Assembly (NCBI RefSeq): GCF_002250115.1
Contig: NZ_CP019985.1
Span: 4,030,001-4,094,000 of the forward strand
Length of the DNA: 64,000 nucleotides
Direction: 5' to 3'
Source: Shouchella clausii
GTDB lineage: Bacteria; Bacillota; Bacilli; Bacillales; Bacillaceae_D
Shown here: positions 8,361 through 16,809 of the stretch, in pieces
Layout of the letters: every line of letters starts with the position of its first letter
Numbering within the stretch: position 1 is the first letter of the stretch
The notes under the pieces: model-generated
What the model was told of the DNA's origin: nothing
Databases searched by the model: none
What the model saw: the letters and a program-made list of their open reading frames with translations, nothing else
Made by a program: the position numbers and the translations under genes

Positions 8361-8585
8361 TTAGTGTTCTTTTTTTGGTTTGAAGGTTTGGCAACACGTC
8401 TCTGCGCTTTGTTCGGCATGCTCGTGTACATCCTCTTGTGCATCGGCATGCCATTCACTGCTTGCTTCGACTTCATAGTCTGCTGCGTAAGGATCGGTTT
8501 CTACAAGAATTTCTTCAGCGCCACATTTGTTTCCCTCTGCCCAAAATGTGCAGTTAGATACTCGGCAATGGACAATTGGACTCAT
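8361..8585 (-). CDS. Small cysteine-rich DUF1540 protein
   Basis: A 74-residue protein with the DUF1540 arrangement: VHCRVSNCTFWAEGNKCGAEEI gives three cysteines within the first 22 residues, and a CC pair sits near the C-terminus. The spacing suggests metal binding. The middle is acidic and histidine-rich (EWHADAQEDVHEHAEQ). AGGAGGGG lies 8 bases before the ATG. Proteins of this kind are common in spore formers; their role is unknown. It sits next to the zinc operon, but no functional tie can be shown. Confidence 0.75.
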   Translation of the reverse strand: MSPIVHCRVSNCTFWAEGNKCGAEEILVETDPYAADYEVEASSEWHADAQEDVHEHAEQSAETCCQTFKPKKEH

Positions 8586-8669
8586 TGATATCCCCTCCTG
8601 CTTTTAGCTTTCGCGCTAAAACAAGCCGAAATACATGGCAACGCTTGCCTATTTCCTTCCTCCTAAACG

Positions 8670-8701
8670 CAAAAAAGCTTAAGGGCTCTCCCTTAAGCTT
8701 T
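8670..8701 (-). terminator. Terminator of zur
   Basis: AAGCTTAAGGG pairs with CCCTTAAGCTT around a short loop, followed by TTTTTT on the minus strand right at the zur stop codon. Confidence 0.88.
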
Positions 8702-9117
8702 TACTGCTGGCATTGTTCGCACATGCCGTATATTTCAAATTTATGTCCCGTAACATGGAAATGGGGAAATCGTTTTGCAAGCGACTCGTCCATTGGGCAA
8801 TTGTGAAAATGCTCCGTTTTCCCACACTCTAAGCAGATAAGATGGTGGTGATGGTCGGACGTCCCACAATTGAATCGAAAACGCTTTTCCCCATCCAGCT
8901 CTGTCGTTTCCAGCAAGCCAATCTCAGCAAAAAGGGAGAGGTTCCGATAAATGGTATCGAAACTTAGTCCTGGATAGCTGTCTTGCATTGCTTCCAACAC
9001 CCCTCGTGCACTTAAATAACGGGAGTTAGCTGCAAACAGCTTTAGCATCTCTTCCCGCTTGCCCGTATACTTATACCCTTCTTCTTTTAGACGATTAAGT
9101 GCAGTTGATACATCCAT
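8701..9117 (-). CDS. zur: Zinc uptake regulator, Fur family
   Basis: The 138-residue protein follows B. subtilis Zur along its length: EEGYKYTGKREEMLKLF then LSARGVLEAMQDSYPGLSFDTIYRNLSLF (winged helix), the histidine cluster DHHHHLICLECGKTEHFHNCPMD and the C-terminal GHKFEIYGMCEQCQQ. The CxxC pairs (CLEC and CEQC) bind a structural zinc, and the His-rich stretch binds the regulatory zinc. With zinc it represses uptake genes; without zinc they are expressed. It is the last gene of a znuC-znuB-zur run (46 bases after znuB), so its own level probably follows the transporter. Confidence 0.92.
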   Translation of the reverse strand: MDVSTALNRLKEEGYKYTGKREEMLKLFAANSRYLSARGVLEAMQDSYPGLSFDTIYRNLSLFAEIGLLETTELDGEKRFRFNCGTSDHHHHLICLECGKTEHFHNCPMDESLAKRFPHFHVTGHKFEIYGMCEQCQQ

Positions 9118-9163
9118 GCAATCGACCCTCTTTTTAGACTTTCTTTTAGTTTAACGGATTTTT

Positions 9164-10045
9164 TTAAGCTTGACTAGGTGTGTTTCCCCTACCGAACAGA
9201 AATAAGCCTTTTTTGCGATTTCGGCCAAACGCCAGTGACAAAAGCAAAATGATGACAGCAATCATGACAATCGCCCCACCTGGTGCTATTTGCAGCTGGT
9301 AGGCAGCAATTAAACCGCCAATTACTGCAATTTCGCCAAAGGCAACAGCAAATACAAACAATTGTTTAAACCCTTTAGCAAAACGCATGGCGCTCGCAAC
9401 AGGCAGTGTCATAAGCGAGGAAACAAGCAGAATCCCCACAACCCGCATAGAGGCTGCAATCACAAGGGCAACCATTACCATAAACACGAGGTGGACAAGG
9501 CGCCGGTTAATTCCTGAAACAATTGCTTGCTCCTCATCAAACGACAAAAAGAACAATTCTTTGTAAAAAAAGATCAGCACAACAAAGACGACAACCGTTA
9601 TGATCGCGATCGTAATAAAGTCACTGCGATTGACGGCAATGACTGAACCAAACAAATAATTGAGCAAGTCATTGTTAAAGCCATTGGCCAATGAAATGAA
9701 AATAACGCCAAGACCAATTCCAGCAGACATAATAATCGGAATCGCGATTTCTTTGTAATGGGCGTATACTTGGCGAAGTTTCTCGATAAAAAGGGACCCC
9801 CCTACAGAAAATGCCATTCCTAAGTAAAGAGGGTTCACCCCGCTCATAAACGGAAAGTAACTGCCAAGCAATAAGCTAAATGCAATTCCTGACAGGGTGA
9901 TATGTGAAAGGGCATCAGCGATGAGCGACATCCGCCTGACCACTAAAAATACTCCTAGCAGTGGGGCTAACACACCGATTAGCATCCCTGTAAAAAAAGC
10001 ATATCGTAAAAAATCATAAGTCAAGAACGCACTAAACATGGGCAA
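9164..10045 (-). CDS. znuB: Zinc ABC transporter permease
   Basis: The 293-residue membrane protein has about eight hydrophobic segments and the ABC-3 family signature (RRMSLIADALSHITLSGIAF near residue 38; later MRVVGILLVSSLMTLPVASAMRFAKGFK). ABC-3 permeases carry zinc or manganese across the cytoplasmic membrane with a ZnuC-type ATPase. The assignment to zinc rests on the adjacent zur. The start overlaps the end of znuC by 14 bases, a sign of translational coupling. No substrate-binding lipoprotein gene (znuA) is in the operon, so it must be encoded elsewhere. Confidence 0.9.
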   Translation of the reverse strand: MPMFSAFLTYDFLRYAFFTGMLIGVLAPLLGVFLVVRRMSLIADALSHITLSGIAFSLLLGSYFPFMSGVNPLYLGMAFSVGGSLFIEKLRQVYAHYKEIAIPIIMSAGIGLGVIFISLANGFNNDLLNYLFGSVIAVNRSDFITIAIITVVVFVVLIFFYKELFFLSFDEEQAIVSGINRRLVHLVFMVMVALVIAASMRVVGILLVSSLMTLPVASAMRFAKGFKQLFVFAVAFGEIAVIGGLIAAYQLQIAPGGAIVMIAVIILLLSLAFGRNRKKGLFLFGRGNTPSQA

Positions 10046-10805
10046 CTCCTTCGTGGTTATGGGTTAGAAGTTGAACGTCATGCCCATAAAAGTCAAGTTT
10101 ATCGGTTTTGGCAACAAATTCGTCTGACGTCCCATGAAAATGGATCGTTTTATTTAAGCAGGCAACTTCATTCACGTATTCCGTCATTGCTCCAATATCA
10201 TGGGAAATCAGCAGCAATGTTTTCCCCTCTTCTTTATGCAGCTTTCTTAATAGCCCATAAAAATCACTAACACTTTTGGCATCGACCCCAACTGTCGGCT
10301 CGTCTAAAATAAGGAGTTCTGGGTCGCTCACAAGGGCTCTTGCAATAAAGACGCGTTGTTGTTGCCCCCCTGACAATTCACCGATGTTTTCATGCATATA
10401 CTCTGACATGCCTACTTGGCGAATCGCCTCATTAATTTTGTCTTTATCCTGTTTGCGCAAAAAGCGAAACAACCCGACTTTGGCGTACAATCCCATTGAC
10501 ACTACTTCAAAAACAGTCGCCGGGAAGCCGCTAGAAAAGCTATTTGCTTTTTGGGAAACATAACCGATTTTATCCCATTGTTTAAATTTGTCTTGTGGCT
10601 GATTGAATAAAGAAATGCTGCCTTCGTCTGGGCGCAGAAGCCCAAGAAGCAGTTTTACTAGCGTTGATTTCCCTGACCCATTGGGACCGACAATCCCTAA
10701 GAAGGCGCCTTTTTCAATCGTTAACGAAATATTGCTTAAAACGGGACGCTTCCCGTAATGAAATGATACGTTTTTTAACTCTGCCAGCGGAGCATAGCGG
10801 TCCAT
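10032..10805 (-). CDS. znuC: Zinc ABC transporter ATP-binding protein
   Basis: The 257-residue ATPase carries the Walker A motif GPNGSGKST (near residue 40), Q-loop, the ABC signature LSGGQQQRVFIARAL (near 143), Walker B LLILDEPTVGVDA and the switch His in LLISHDIG. It powers the ZnuB permease. It is the first gene of the znuC-znuB-zur operon. A promoter-like pair with a Zur-box-like half-site lies 50-80 bases upstream. The ATG has AGGACGGTG at about 5 bases. Confidence 0.93.
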   Translation of the reverse strand: MDRYAPLAELKNVSFHYGKRPVLSNISLTIEKGAFLGIVGPNGSGKSTLVKLLLGLLRPDEGSISLFNQPQDKFKQWDKIGYVSQKANSFSSGFPATVFEVVSMGLYAKVGLFRFLRKQDKDKINEAIRQVGMSEYMHENIGELSGGQQQRVFIARALVSDPELLILDEPTVGVDAKSVSDFYGLLRKLHKEEGKTLLLISHDIGAMTEYVNEVACLNKTIHFHGTSDEFVAKTDKLDFYGHDVQLLTHNHEGVAHV

Positions 10806-10855
10806 GTTTTCACCGTCCTACTTATTCAGAATGCTTCCGATTTAATCCTTCTCCT

Positions 10856-10883
10856 ATTATAACGATTATTTTTTAAATGTCTA
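10856..10883 (-). promoter_or_regulatory. Probable znuC promoter with Zur-box-like half-site
   Basis: Minus strand TAGACA (10883-10878), a 16-base spacer and TATAAT (10861-10856). The spacer contains AATAATCGTTAT, which resembles one half of the B. subtilis Zur box (AAATCGTAAT ...). The second half is not recognisable. Repression by Zur is therefore an inference from position and gene content. Confidence 0.42.
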
Positions 10884-10909
10884 GAGCTAAAAGCAATCTG
10901 TTGGGCCAT

Positions 10910-10972
10910 TAAAAAAAGAGCGCTAAGCGCTCTCAGACTGTAGACAAACGCTCGCATACTTCGTCGTTTGCC
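10910..10972. repeat. Dispersed repeat, copy 2, fused to the terminator of the transglycosylase gene
   Basis: AGAGCGC/GCGCTCT (10917-10933) with a run of seven T on the minus strand is a terminator for the leftward gene at 11035. The conserved block CAGACTGTAGACAAACG (10934-10950) and CTCGCATACTTCGTCGTTTG (10951-10970) continue from its stem without a gap. The distal end seen in copies 1 and 3 is missing, so this copy looks truncated. Confidence 0.75.
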
Positions 10973-11034
10973 CGCTCGTGTGCCCTATAAACACACATTT
11001 TTCGTACTTCATTCAAATTTACTCATGTTGTTTG

Positions 11035-11760
11035 TTACTCATCGCCTGCGTACACGACGGCAGGTGCTCCATGTCGCTTTGCTGCCGTTTGGATCTTTAC
11101 CGCGTAACTGCTTTTTGCATCGCCGTTTTCATTGATGTACGATTCTAAACCACCCATGCCGCGGTTGTAGGCGGTCAATGCTTTATCCCAATCGCCATAT
11201 TGGTCATAAAGAAAATCCAAATATTCAACGGATAGTTGAATCGCGTAGAATGGATCAAAAAGCAGTTCTTGACGATATTCTACACCAGCCATTTCAGCAA
11301 TCCACGGAGCTGTATTTGTCATAAACTGCGCCATTCCATAAGCATGACCATACTTTGTCTTTGGGCCGACTGCATTTGTATCAAACTGCTCGCCGCTCTC
11401 AACTTTGAGCAATTCATACACAAGGTAGGGATTCATTTGCTTCTGTTCCGCTAAATGAGCTAAATACATCCCCCACTCTTTTTTAAAATGGCCATCGCTG
11501 TCTTCATATAATTCATCCGCAAGCTTCATTGCTTCTGACCAGACTTGATGATTGTCTTCAAATGACAATTCTTCGGCAACAGCACCTGTTTCTTGCAGTT
11601 CCTCTTCCATCGAGCCAAAAAGCTGCCTCATTTCCTCATTTTCCTTGGCCAGCTCCTTGTTTGTTTCACGGTAATCATGTATAAGTAAAAAGGCGCTACC
11701 AACTAAAGCCGCTAAAGCAGCTGCCAGCAGTACTTTCATTGTTCGCTTCACACTGTTCAC
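11035..11760 (-). CDS. Membrane-anchored lytic transglycosylase (SLT domain)
   Basis: The 241-residue protein has an N-terminal anchor (VLLAAALAALVGSAFLLIH), a short coiled coil rich in Glu/Lys (residues 30-70) and a C-terminal SLT goose-lysozyme-like domain. LLKVESGEQFDTNAVG holds the catalytic Glu. YGMAQFMTNTAPWIAEMAG is the second motif, and LTAYNRGMGGLESYINENG the AYNxG motif. Such enzymes cut the glycan strand of peptidoglycan between MurNAc and GlcNAc. The gene is monocistronic, with a terminator fused to the dispersed repeat. Its biological role (growth, sporulation or germination) cannot be assigned. Confidence 0.85.
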   Translation of the reverse strand: MNSVKRTMKVLLAAALAALVGSAFLLIHDYRETNKELAKENEEMRQLFGSMEEELQETGAVAEELSFEDNHQVWSEAMKLADELYEDSDGHFKKEWGMYLAHLAEQKQMNPYLVYELLKVESGEQFDTNAVGPKTKYGHAYGMAQFMTNTAPWIAEMAGVEYRQELLFDPFYAIQLSVEYLDFLYDQYGDWDKALTAYNRGMGGLESYINENGDAKSSYAVKIQTAAKRHGAPAVVYAGDE

Positions 11761-11987
11761 TCCTTTGTCCTTTGAACGCTGAAAGCATAAGCGATTGCGT
11801 CATTAGGAACAAGGAGACAAACAAAGGCTAGAAGCGGCAAATGCCGAAAAATCAATTAAAAACCTTGCATTTCCTCCAGAATACTCTCTCAAAGGGCGAA
11901 TTGCTCCCCTATTTCATTTGAGCCGCGCCAATAAAAGGCTCATCCAGGCTCAAAAAATGACTGGAACAAAACCAATATATATCCATG

Positions 11988-13127
11988 TCACACTAATAAT
12001 GGCAATACCATCTCAATCCGCGTCCCAACATTGGCCTCACTCTGAATATAAAATGTGCCTCCATGGTCTTCAATAATCTTTTTGCATAACGGGATACCGA
12101 CGCCCGTCCCTTTTTCTTTTGTCGTAAAAAATGGTTTCCCAAGTTGGCTTAGAACAGTATCAGGCATGCCTTTGCCATTATCGATCAGCTCAATAACTAC
12201 TTGCTCGCCAACTTCTCTGCTTCTTATTTCCAACCGCCGTCCAGTTGACTGCTCTTCATAAGCTTCAATCGAATTGCGCAACAAATTAAGCATAACCTGC
12301 TTAAACATCGATTCATTTACGTGGCAAATCGCAAACGTTTCTTCAATGTCAAGTTGAAATTCAACACTGTGCAAAGAGCATTCCGCCCGCATCAGTTCAG
12401 CAAGTGATTGGAGCAACTGTGCTGGCGATTGCCATTTACGGTCGTTCTTTTTGCGTGAAACCGATAGAAAATCTTCAATAATGACATTCATACGGTTTAG
12501 CTCTGAAATAATCGTATTGTAATACTTCTGAAAATCGCTCGTCAAATGGGATAATTGCAAAAACCCCTTTATGACAGACAACGGGTTCCGGAGTTCGTGG
12601 GCGACACTGGCAGCAATATGCGATACTGCCTGCATTTGATGTTGAAATGTGACTAATTCCTCGAATTTTCGTTTTACCGTCAAGTCTTCTAAAAGCACAT
12701 AGTACACAAAAGCATATGTCCCTCTCTCAGGAAATACAGTCACTTTGATCGTAGCATCGTCATCTTCATAACAGTTTTTAACAATTTGGTTGCCTCGCCC
12801 GACTGAAATGCTTAATTGTTCATTAATAAAATGCAGCAAATGATCAGAAACGCCTAACTCTGCCAGTGTTTGTTCTTCAAGGTCTTTTTCTGCCAAATCA
12901 GTGAGATGAACAAAGGATTCGCTCCAGTGGAGCTGTCGAAAGCACTCGTCTACCTTTAAGTAAGGGATATCCATCGCTTTAATAAAGGAAAACATTGAAT
13001 GTGCGACGTCAGGCGGTTGTTTTATGTAAAGTAAATGGTCATCATGTACATCTACGCTTTTCGCCATTTGCCGCACTTGGTTACTCCCTATAGGGGCTGC
13101 TTTTTGATTTTGGGAAAGCTTGCACAT
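11988..13127 (-). CDS. Orphan sensor histidine kinase (sporulation-kinase-like)
   Basis: The 379-residue protein has no clear membrane segment. An N-terminal sensory part (to about residue 150, PAS-like) leads to a HisKA domain with the phosphoacceptor in SVAHELRNPLSVIKGFLQL (His near residue 175) and an HATPase domain with N-box LNLLRNSIEAYEE, G1 LIDNGKGMP and G2 KGTGVGIPLCKKIIEDHGG. The phosphoacceptor region closely resembles the Kin kinases that feed the sporulation phosphorelay. No response regulator lies nearby, as is usual for those. GGAGGGG stands before the ATG. Confidence 0.85.
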   Translation of the reverse strand: MCKLSQNQKAAPIGSNQVRQMAKSVDVHDDHLLYIKQPPDVAHSMFSFIKAMDIPYLKVDECFRQLHWSESFVHLTDLAEKDLEEQTLAELGVSDHLLHFINEQLSISVGRGNQIVKNCYEDDDATIKVTVFPERGTYAFVYYVLLEDLTVKRKFEELVTFQHQMQAVSHIAASVAHELRNPLSVIKGFLQLSHLTSDFQKYYNTIISELNRMNVIIEDFLSVSRKKNDRKWQSPAQLLQSLAELMRAECSLHSVEFQLDIEETFAICHVNESMFKQVMLNLLRNSIEAYEEQSTGRRLEIRSREVGEQVVIELIDNGKGMPDTVLSQLGKPFFTTKEKGTGVGIPLCKKIIEDHGGTFYIQSEANVGTRIEMVLPLLV

Positions 13128-13298
13128 CCTTGCCCCTCCTTCTTCAGTAGTGATCCTTATCTAACAACCTTGGCCGTAAACATTCCCCGCTACACTATTC
13201 TTATTCGAGATAATGGCGTTTTTTCCTGTTTTTGTTCTAATTAAAATTCCCGCTCATATAGTAACAAGACTTTCTTTTAAAGGGGGCGGTTTTGCACA

Positions 13299-13565
13299 GT
13301 GAATATCATCATGCAGCAGCTCATTAACCAAAAAATCAATTCGATTACTGAACCAGAATTTATTCAATTAGCCCACAAACATGGCTATCAAGTAACGTCA
13401 GCACAAACAAAAGCAATTTTCAAAATTATAAAGGCACAACGGATCGACATCGGGAATCGAGCACAAGTCGACCAAATTTTAGAGAGGCTGCGAACGGAAA
13501 CAGACCCGTATATTGCCGCTGTTGTCGACGAATTGTTTGAGCAATTTCAACATTTTTTGGATTAA
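13299..13565 (+). CDS. yqfT: DUF2624 protein (YqfT-like)
   Basis: The 88-residue product is soluble and helical with no recognisable catalytic motif. It matches the DUF2624 family and B. subtilis YqfT by size and place next to nfo: INQKINSITEPEFIQLAHKHG and RTETDPYIAAVVDELFEQF are typical. The GTG at 13299 has GGGGGCGG 9 bases upstream; an ATG four codons later is possible. It faces nfo and shares the terminator between them. The function is unknown. Confidence 0.75.
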   Translation: MNIIMQQLINQKINSITEPEFIQLAHKHGYQVTSAQTKAIFKIIKAQRIDIGNRAQVDQILERLRTETDPYIAAVVDELFEQFQHFLD

Positions 13566-13568
13566 CAC

Positions 13569-13604
13569 AAAAAGCTCACGTCCTCTATTGAGAACGTGAG
13601 CTTG
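13569..13604 (-). terminator. Terminator between yqfT and nfo
   Basis: AAGCTCACGT pairs with ACGTGAGCTT. The T-run is clear only on the minus strand, so it mainly serves nfo, and weakly yqfT. Confidence 0.75.
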
Positions 13605-13652
13605 ATCAAATTTTGGCCACACAGCCCATAAAAAATCTTTGTGTTGGGAACT

Positions 13653-14531
13653 TTATTTTTCAATAGGGTCAAGCAACTCCCGGCGCAACAACGCAATTTC
13701 ATGTTTGTATGGAGGCCTTTTATCTTTCTTATCTTTACCTATGAAAGGCGTTTCTAGAATTTTAGGAATGTCTTTAAATTGGTCATGATGGACAATATAG
13801 TCGAGCGCTTTAAGGCCAATATGGCCATGGCCAATGTTTTCATGGCGGTCTTTCCGAGAACTGCGTTCATTTTTAGAATCATTGACATGGACGACTTTAA
13901 TCCGTTCTGCTCCGATGATCCGGTCAAATTCATCGAGTACGCCGTCAAAATCATTGACAATATCATAGCCTGCATCGTGTGTATGGCATGTATCGAAACA
14001 AACCGATAAACGCTCATTGTGTGTGACGCCGTCTATGATTTTAGCAATTTCATCAAACGTACAGCCGCACTCAGACCCTTTTCCAGCCATCGTCTCAAGA
14101 GCGATTTGCACATCGCGCTTTTCAGTTAGAACTTCGTTTAAGCCTTCAATGATCTTTTTAATGCCTTCCTCTGCCCCTGCACCTACATGAGCACCTGGAT
14201 GAAGTACAATCTGTTTTGCACCTATCGCTTCAGTGCGTTCAATTTCAGATCGCAAAAAATCAACGCCGAGGCGAAAGGTTTCTGGCTTTTGCGTATTTCC
14301 AATATTGATGATATATGGAGCATGGACGACAATGTTTGATAGGCCATGCTCCGCCATATGAGCTTTCCCCGCTTCAATGTTCAAATCCTCAATCGCTTTG
14401 CGCCGTGTATTCTGGGGCGCCCCTGTATAAATCATGAATGTCGTTGCACCGTAAGAGGATGCTTCCTCACTCGATTGCAGCAGCATTTTCTTTCCGCTCA
14501 TCGACACATGGGAACCAATTAACAATGACAT
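13653..14531 (-). CDS. nfo: Endonuclease IV (AP endonuclease)
   Basis: The 292-residue protein is a complete Nfo: [19 protein letters not shown] at the start, [12 protein letters not shown], the zinc ligand motif [33 protein letters not shown] and [27 protein letters not shown]. The enzyme cuts DNA 5' of abasic sites during base excision repair and uses a trinuclear zinc centre. It lies just downstream of cshB (16 bases), as yqfS does after yqfR in B. subtilis, so the two are probably co-transcribed. Length and motifs are intact. Confidence 0.96.
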   Translation of the reverse strand: MSLLIGSHVSMSGKKMLLQSSEEASSYGATTFMIYTGAPQNTRRKAIEDLNIEAGKAHMAEHGLSNIVVHAPYIINIGNTQKPETFRLGVDFLRSEIERTEAIGAKQIVLHPGAHVGAGAEEGIKKIIEGLNEVLTEKRDVQIALETMAGKGSECGCTFDEIAKIIDGVTHNERLSVCFDTCHTHDAGYDIVNDFDGVLDEFDRIIGAERIKVVHVNDSKNERSSRKDRHENIGHGHIGLKALDYIVHHDQFKDIPKILETPFIGKDKKDKRPPYKHEIALLRRELLDPIEK

Positions 14532-14547
14532 AAAATCTCCCTCCGTA

Positions 14548-15909
14548 TTATTTCTCTTTACGCGCGTTTAAGCGTCTCTCCCGTTTTTTCTGTTTGGCAA
14601 TTGCCGCTCTCGCTTTTTGTTTATAGCCAGGCTTTACTTTTTTAGGCCTAGCTTTTGCCTTGCCGCCGGTCCGAATGGGCCGGTTGCCTGTTTGTTTTTC
14701 AACAGTGGCTTTCCCTTTGTCTGTTGGTTGCTTTCGATTGATCCGGCCCGCTCCTACAGGAGGCTTAACGAGCTCTGTCCATTCACCATGTTTGAATTCC
14801 ACAAACGAAAACACAATCCCGCGACTGGCAAGCTTCGCACACGCGGCTTCATCACTTTGCTCATACAGCGACAAGGCAATGCCGTCTGCGCCAGCCCGCG
14901 CTGTCCGCCCAACACGGTGGACGTAAAAATCCAAGTCTTGCGGAAACGCGTAATTGATGATGTGTGTCACGCCTTTAATGTCAATGCCTCGCGCAGCCAA
15001 ATCTGTTGCAACCAAATACTGGATTGATAAGTCCTCAACCCGTTTCATTACTTTTTTTCGTTCCCGCGGTGACAGGCCACCGTGGAGGCAATCAACGAGT
15101 ATATCCTCAGTAGCTAAAGCTGCTGTCACTTCGTCGGCTTGCTCTTTTGTATTGGTAAAGATGATCGCCAAATATGGGTTTAAACCGCGAATGGTCTCTT
15201 TCAACACGGTCAACTTGTCCCGGTGGCGCAATGGAACAAGCTGGTGGGTAACACGCTCTGCCGCCAGCTTTTCTGGTTGAACGTGGACATGCCGTGGGTT
15301 ATTCATATATTTTTTTAAAAATGGCTGCAGCTTTTCAGGAACGGTTGCCGAAAAGACAAGCATTTGCAGGTCCTCGGCTAATCTTCCAGCAACTTTGTCA
15401 ACGTCTTCTAAAAAGCCCATGTCGAGCATCTGATCTGCTTCGTCAACGACAAGCGTCTTTGCCGTGTATACAAGCAAGGAAGATGTATTGACAAGGTCAG
15501 CAATCCGCCCTGGCGTGCCGATGACAATGTGCGGTTGCTTAGTGGACAACCGTTGTGCTTGCCGTTTTCTGTCCGTGCCGCCAACGAAAAGCTGCGCATC
15601 TACTTGACCGTCATAATAGACAATCAGCTTTTTTAACTCATCAAATAATTGGGCGCAAAGCTCTCGTGTAGGGGCAGTGATCACTGCCTGTACCTCGTTT
15701 CGGTCGATGTCGAGCTGTTCGATGATCGGCAACAAAAAAGCGAATGTTTTTCCTGTCCCTGTTTGTGACTGGCCAATAACATCTTTTCGATTTAAAATCG
15801 CTGGAATCAACCGTTCCTGGATCTCGGTTGGCCGCTTGACCCCAATAGCGCTCAATCCTTTGAGCAGTCGCTCGTTTAAGCCTAAACGGCTAAAATGTTC
15901 AGCATTCAT
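14548..15909 (-). CDS. cshB: DEAD-box ATP-dependent RNA helicase CshB
   Basis: The 453-residue helicase shows the Q motif ([23 protein letters not shown]), motif [14 protein letters not shown], Ia PTRELCAQL, motif [11 protein letters not shown] (DEAD), III FSATVP, and motifs IV-VI through [16 protein letters not shown] and [11 protein letters not shown] basic C-terminal tail (residues about 400-453, rich in Lys and Arg) fits RNA binding. CshB takes part in cold adaptation and ribosome assembly in B. subtilis. The start [11 protein letters not shown] fits the family. The upstream gene yqfQ is divergent. Confidence 0.92.
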   Translation of the reverse strand: MNAEHFSRLGLNERLLKGLSAIGVKRPTEIQERLIPAILNRKDVIGQSQTGTGKTFAFLLPIIEQLDIDRNEVQAVITAPTRELCAQLFDELKKLIVYYDGQVDAQLFVGGTDRKRQAQRLSTKQPHIVIGTPGRIADLVNTSSLLVYTAKTLVVDEADQMLDMGFLEDVDKVAGRLAEDLQMLVFSATVPEKLQPFLKKYMNNPRHVHVQPEKLAAERVTHQLVPLRHRDKLTVLKETIRGLNPYLAIIFTNTKEQADEVTAALATEDILVDCLHGGLSPRERKKVMKRVEDLSIQYLVATDLAARGIDIKGVTHIINYAFPQDLDFYVHRVGRTARAGADGIALSLYEQSDEAACAKLASRGIVFSFVEFKHGEWTELVKPPVGAGRINRKQPTDKGKATVEKQTGNRPIRTGGKAKARPKKVKPGYKQKARAAIAKQKKRERRLNARKEK

Positions 15910-16055
15910 TTTTAACTCCTACTTTCCGTTCGATTGCAATACTTCATTTTACCATACTGGCATGTATTTCGTCCATTTGCATTTGCAGACACGATTTATA
16001 CGACTGTTGCATAGGTTGCAGGTAAGAGACTATATAAAGATGGGGGAAAATTGAC

Positions 16056-16703
16056 ATGCACTCTTTTTTAGGCCCTCCTGCAAGTTCCCTTCCGATGCAA
16101 CCGTTCCCAGCGACTCCCAATCCCTTTTTTGGTCCTAGCTCAATAATGGGGCCAGGCATGGCGCCAAGATTGGTCCAATCTGCCGCACGGCCTCTGGCGA
16201 CCATTCCTGGGCAGGTGGCGCCTTCCTTTGCGACACAAAGGGTCGGAGGCGGTTTATTATCACGCTTGTTTGGCAGCGCCGCCTCTCGTGTTGGCACCGG
16301 CGGCTTTTCAGCTGGCAGCAGGTTGTTCGGTAGTGGCATGAACTTAACAACGATCCTGAATAATACGCAACGCGTGCTAGGCATCACTCAACAAGTGGCA
16401 CCGATGATCCAACAGTACGGGCCGCTAATTAAAAATGCGCCGACGCTTTGGCGGATTTTGCGCTCTTCTCCTCAGACGGCAGGTGAAGATACAACAGGCC
16501 CGGAAGACACAATAGAACCAGAAACGGATTCGACTGGCATTGAGGAAACAGCAGAACTAAAAAGCGCTTCTGCTGACAGTGAGGAAACAGAACGACAAGT
16601 GGGCGAGAAAACGCAAGCCAAACCTTCAGATACAGCAGTTATTGTCAGAAAAAGAAAGAAACCTGCTGGAGATGAACTTCCAAAGCCTAAACTTTATGTG
16701 TAA
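16056..16703 (+). CDS. yqfQ: YqfQ/VrrA-like protein
   Basis: The 215-residue product has three parts. The Pro/Gly-rich N-terminus (PMQPFPATPNPFFGPSSIMG) and glycine/serine-rich middle (GGGLLSRLFGSAASRVGTGG) lead to a short helical segment ILNNTQRVLGITQQVAPMIQQYGPLIKNAP typical of the YqfQ-like family. An acidic Glu/Thr-rich linker and a basic end follow. B. anthracis VrrA is the known variable-repeat member; this copy shows no perfect tandem repeat. A role in the spore envelope has been proposed for the family. It is divergent from cshB and upstream of the CarD-like gene. Confidence 0.7.
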   Translation: MHSFLGPPASSLPMQPFPATPNPFFGPSSIMGPGMAPRLVQSAARPLATIPGQVAPSFATQRVGGGLLSRLFGSAASRVGTGGFSAGSRLFGSGMNLTTILNNTQRVLGITQQVAPMIQQYGPLIKNAPTLWRILRSSPQTAGEDTTGPEDTIEPETDSTGIEETAELKSASADSEETERQVGEKTQAKPSDTAVIVRKRKKPAGDELPKPKLYV

Positions 16704-16720
16704 AAATTTCGTTTTGGTTA

Positions 16721-16750
16721 TTGACAAGTTTCTGCCCTCAGTAGTATAAT
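16721..16750 (+). promoter_or_regulatory. SigA promoter of the CarD-like gene
   Basis: TTGACA (16721-16726), an 18-base spacer and TATAAT (16745-16750), both hexamers perfect. The predicted start is near 16757, giving a leader of about 53 bases. Confidence 0.8.
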
Positions 16751-16809
16751 TTGAAATTTATCTTTAAATGTGGTATACTAACTTCTATCACTTGATTGGA
16801 GGAATGTCC

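Noticed and set aside
16135-16350. 71-residue minus-strand frame inside yqfQ
   Set aside because: Antisense to a gene with family support and good position.
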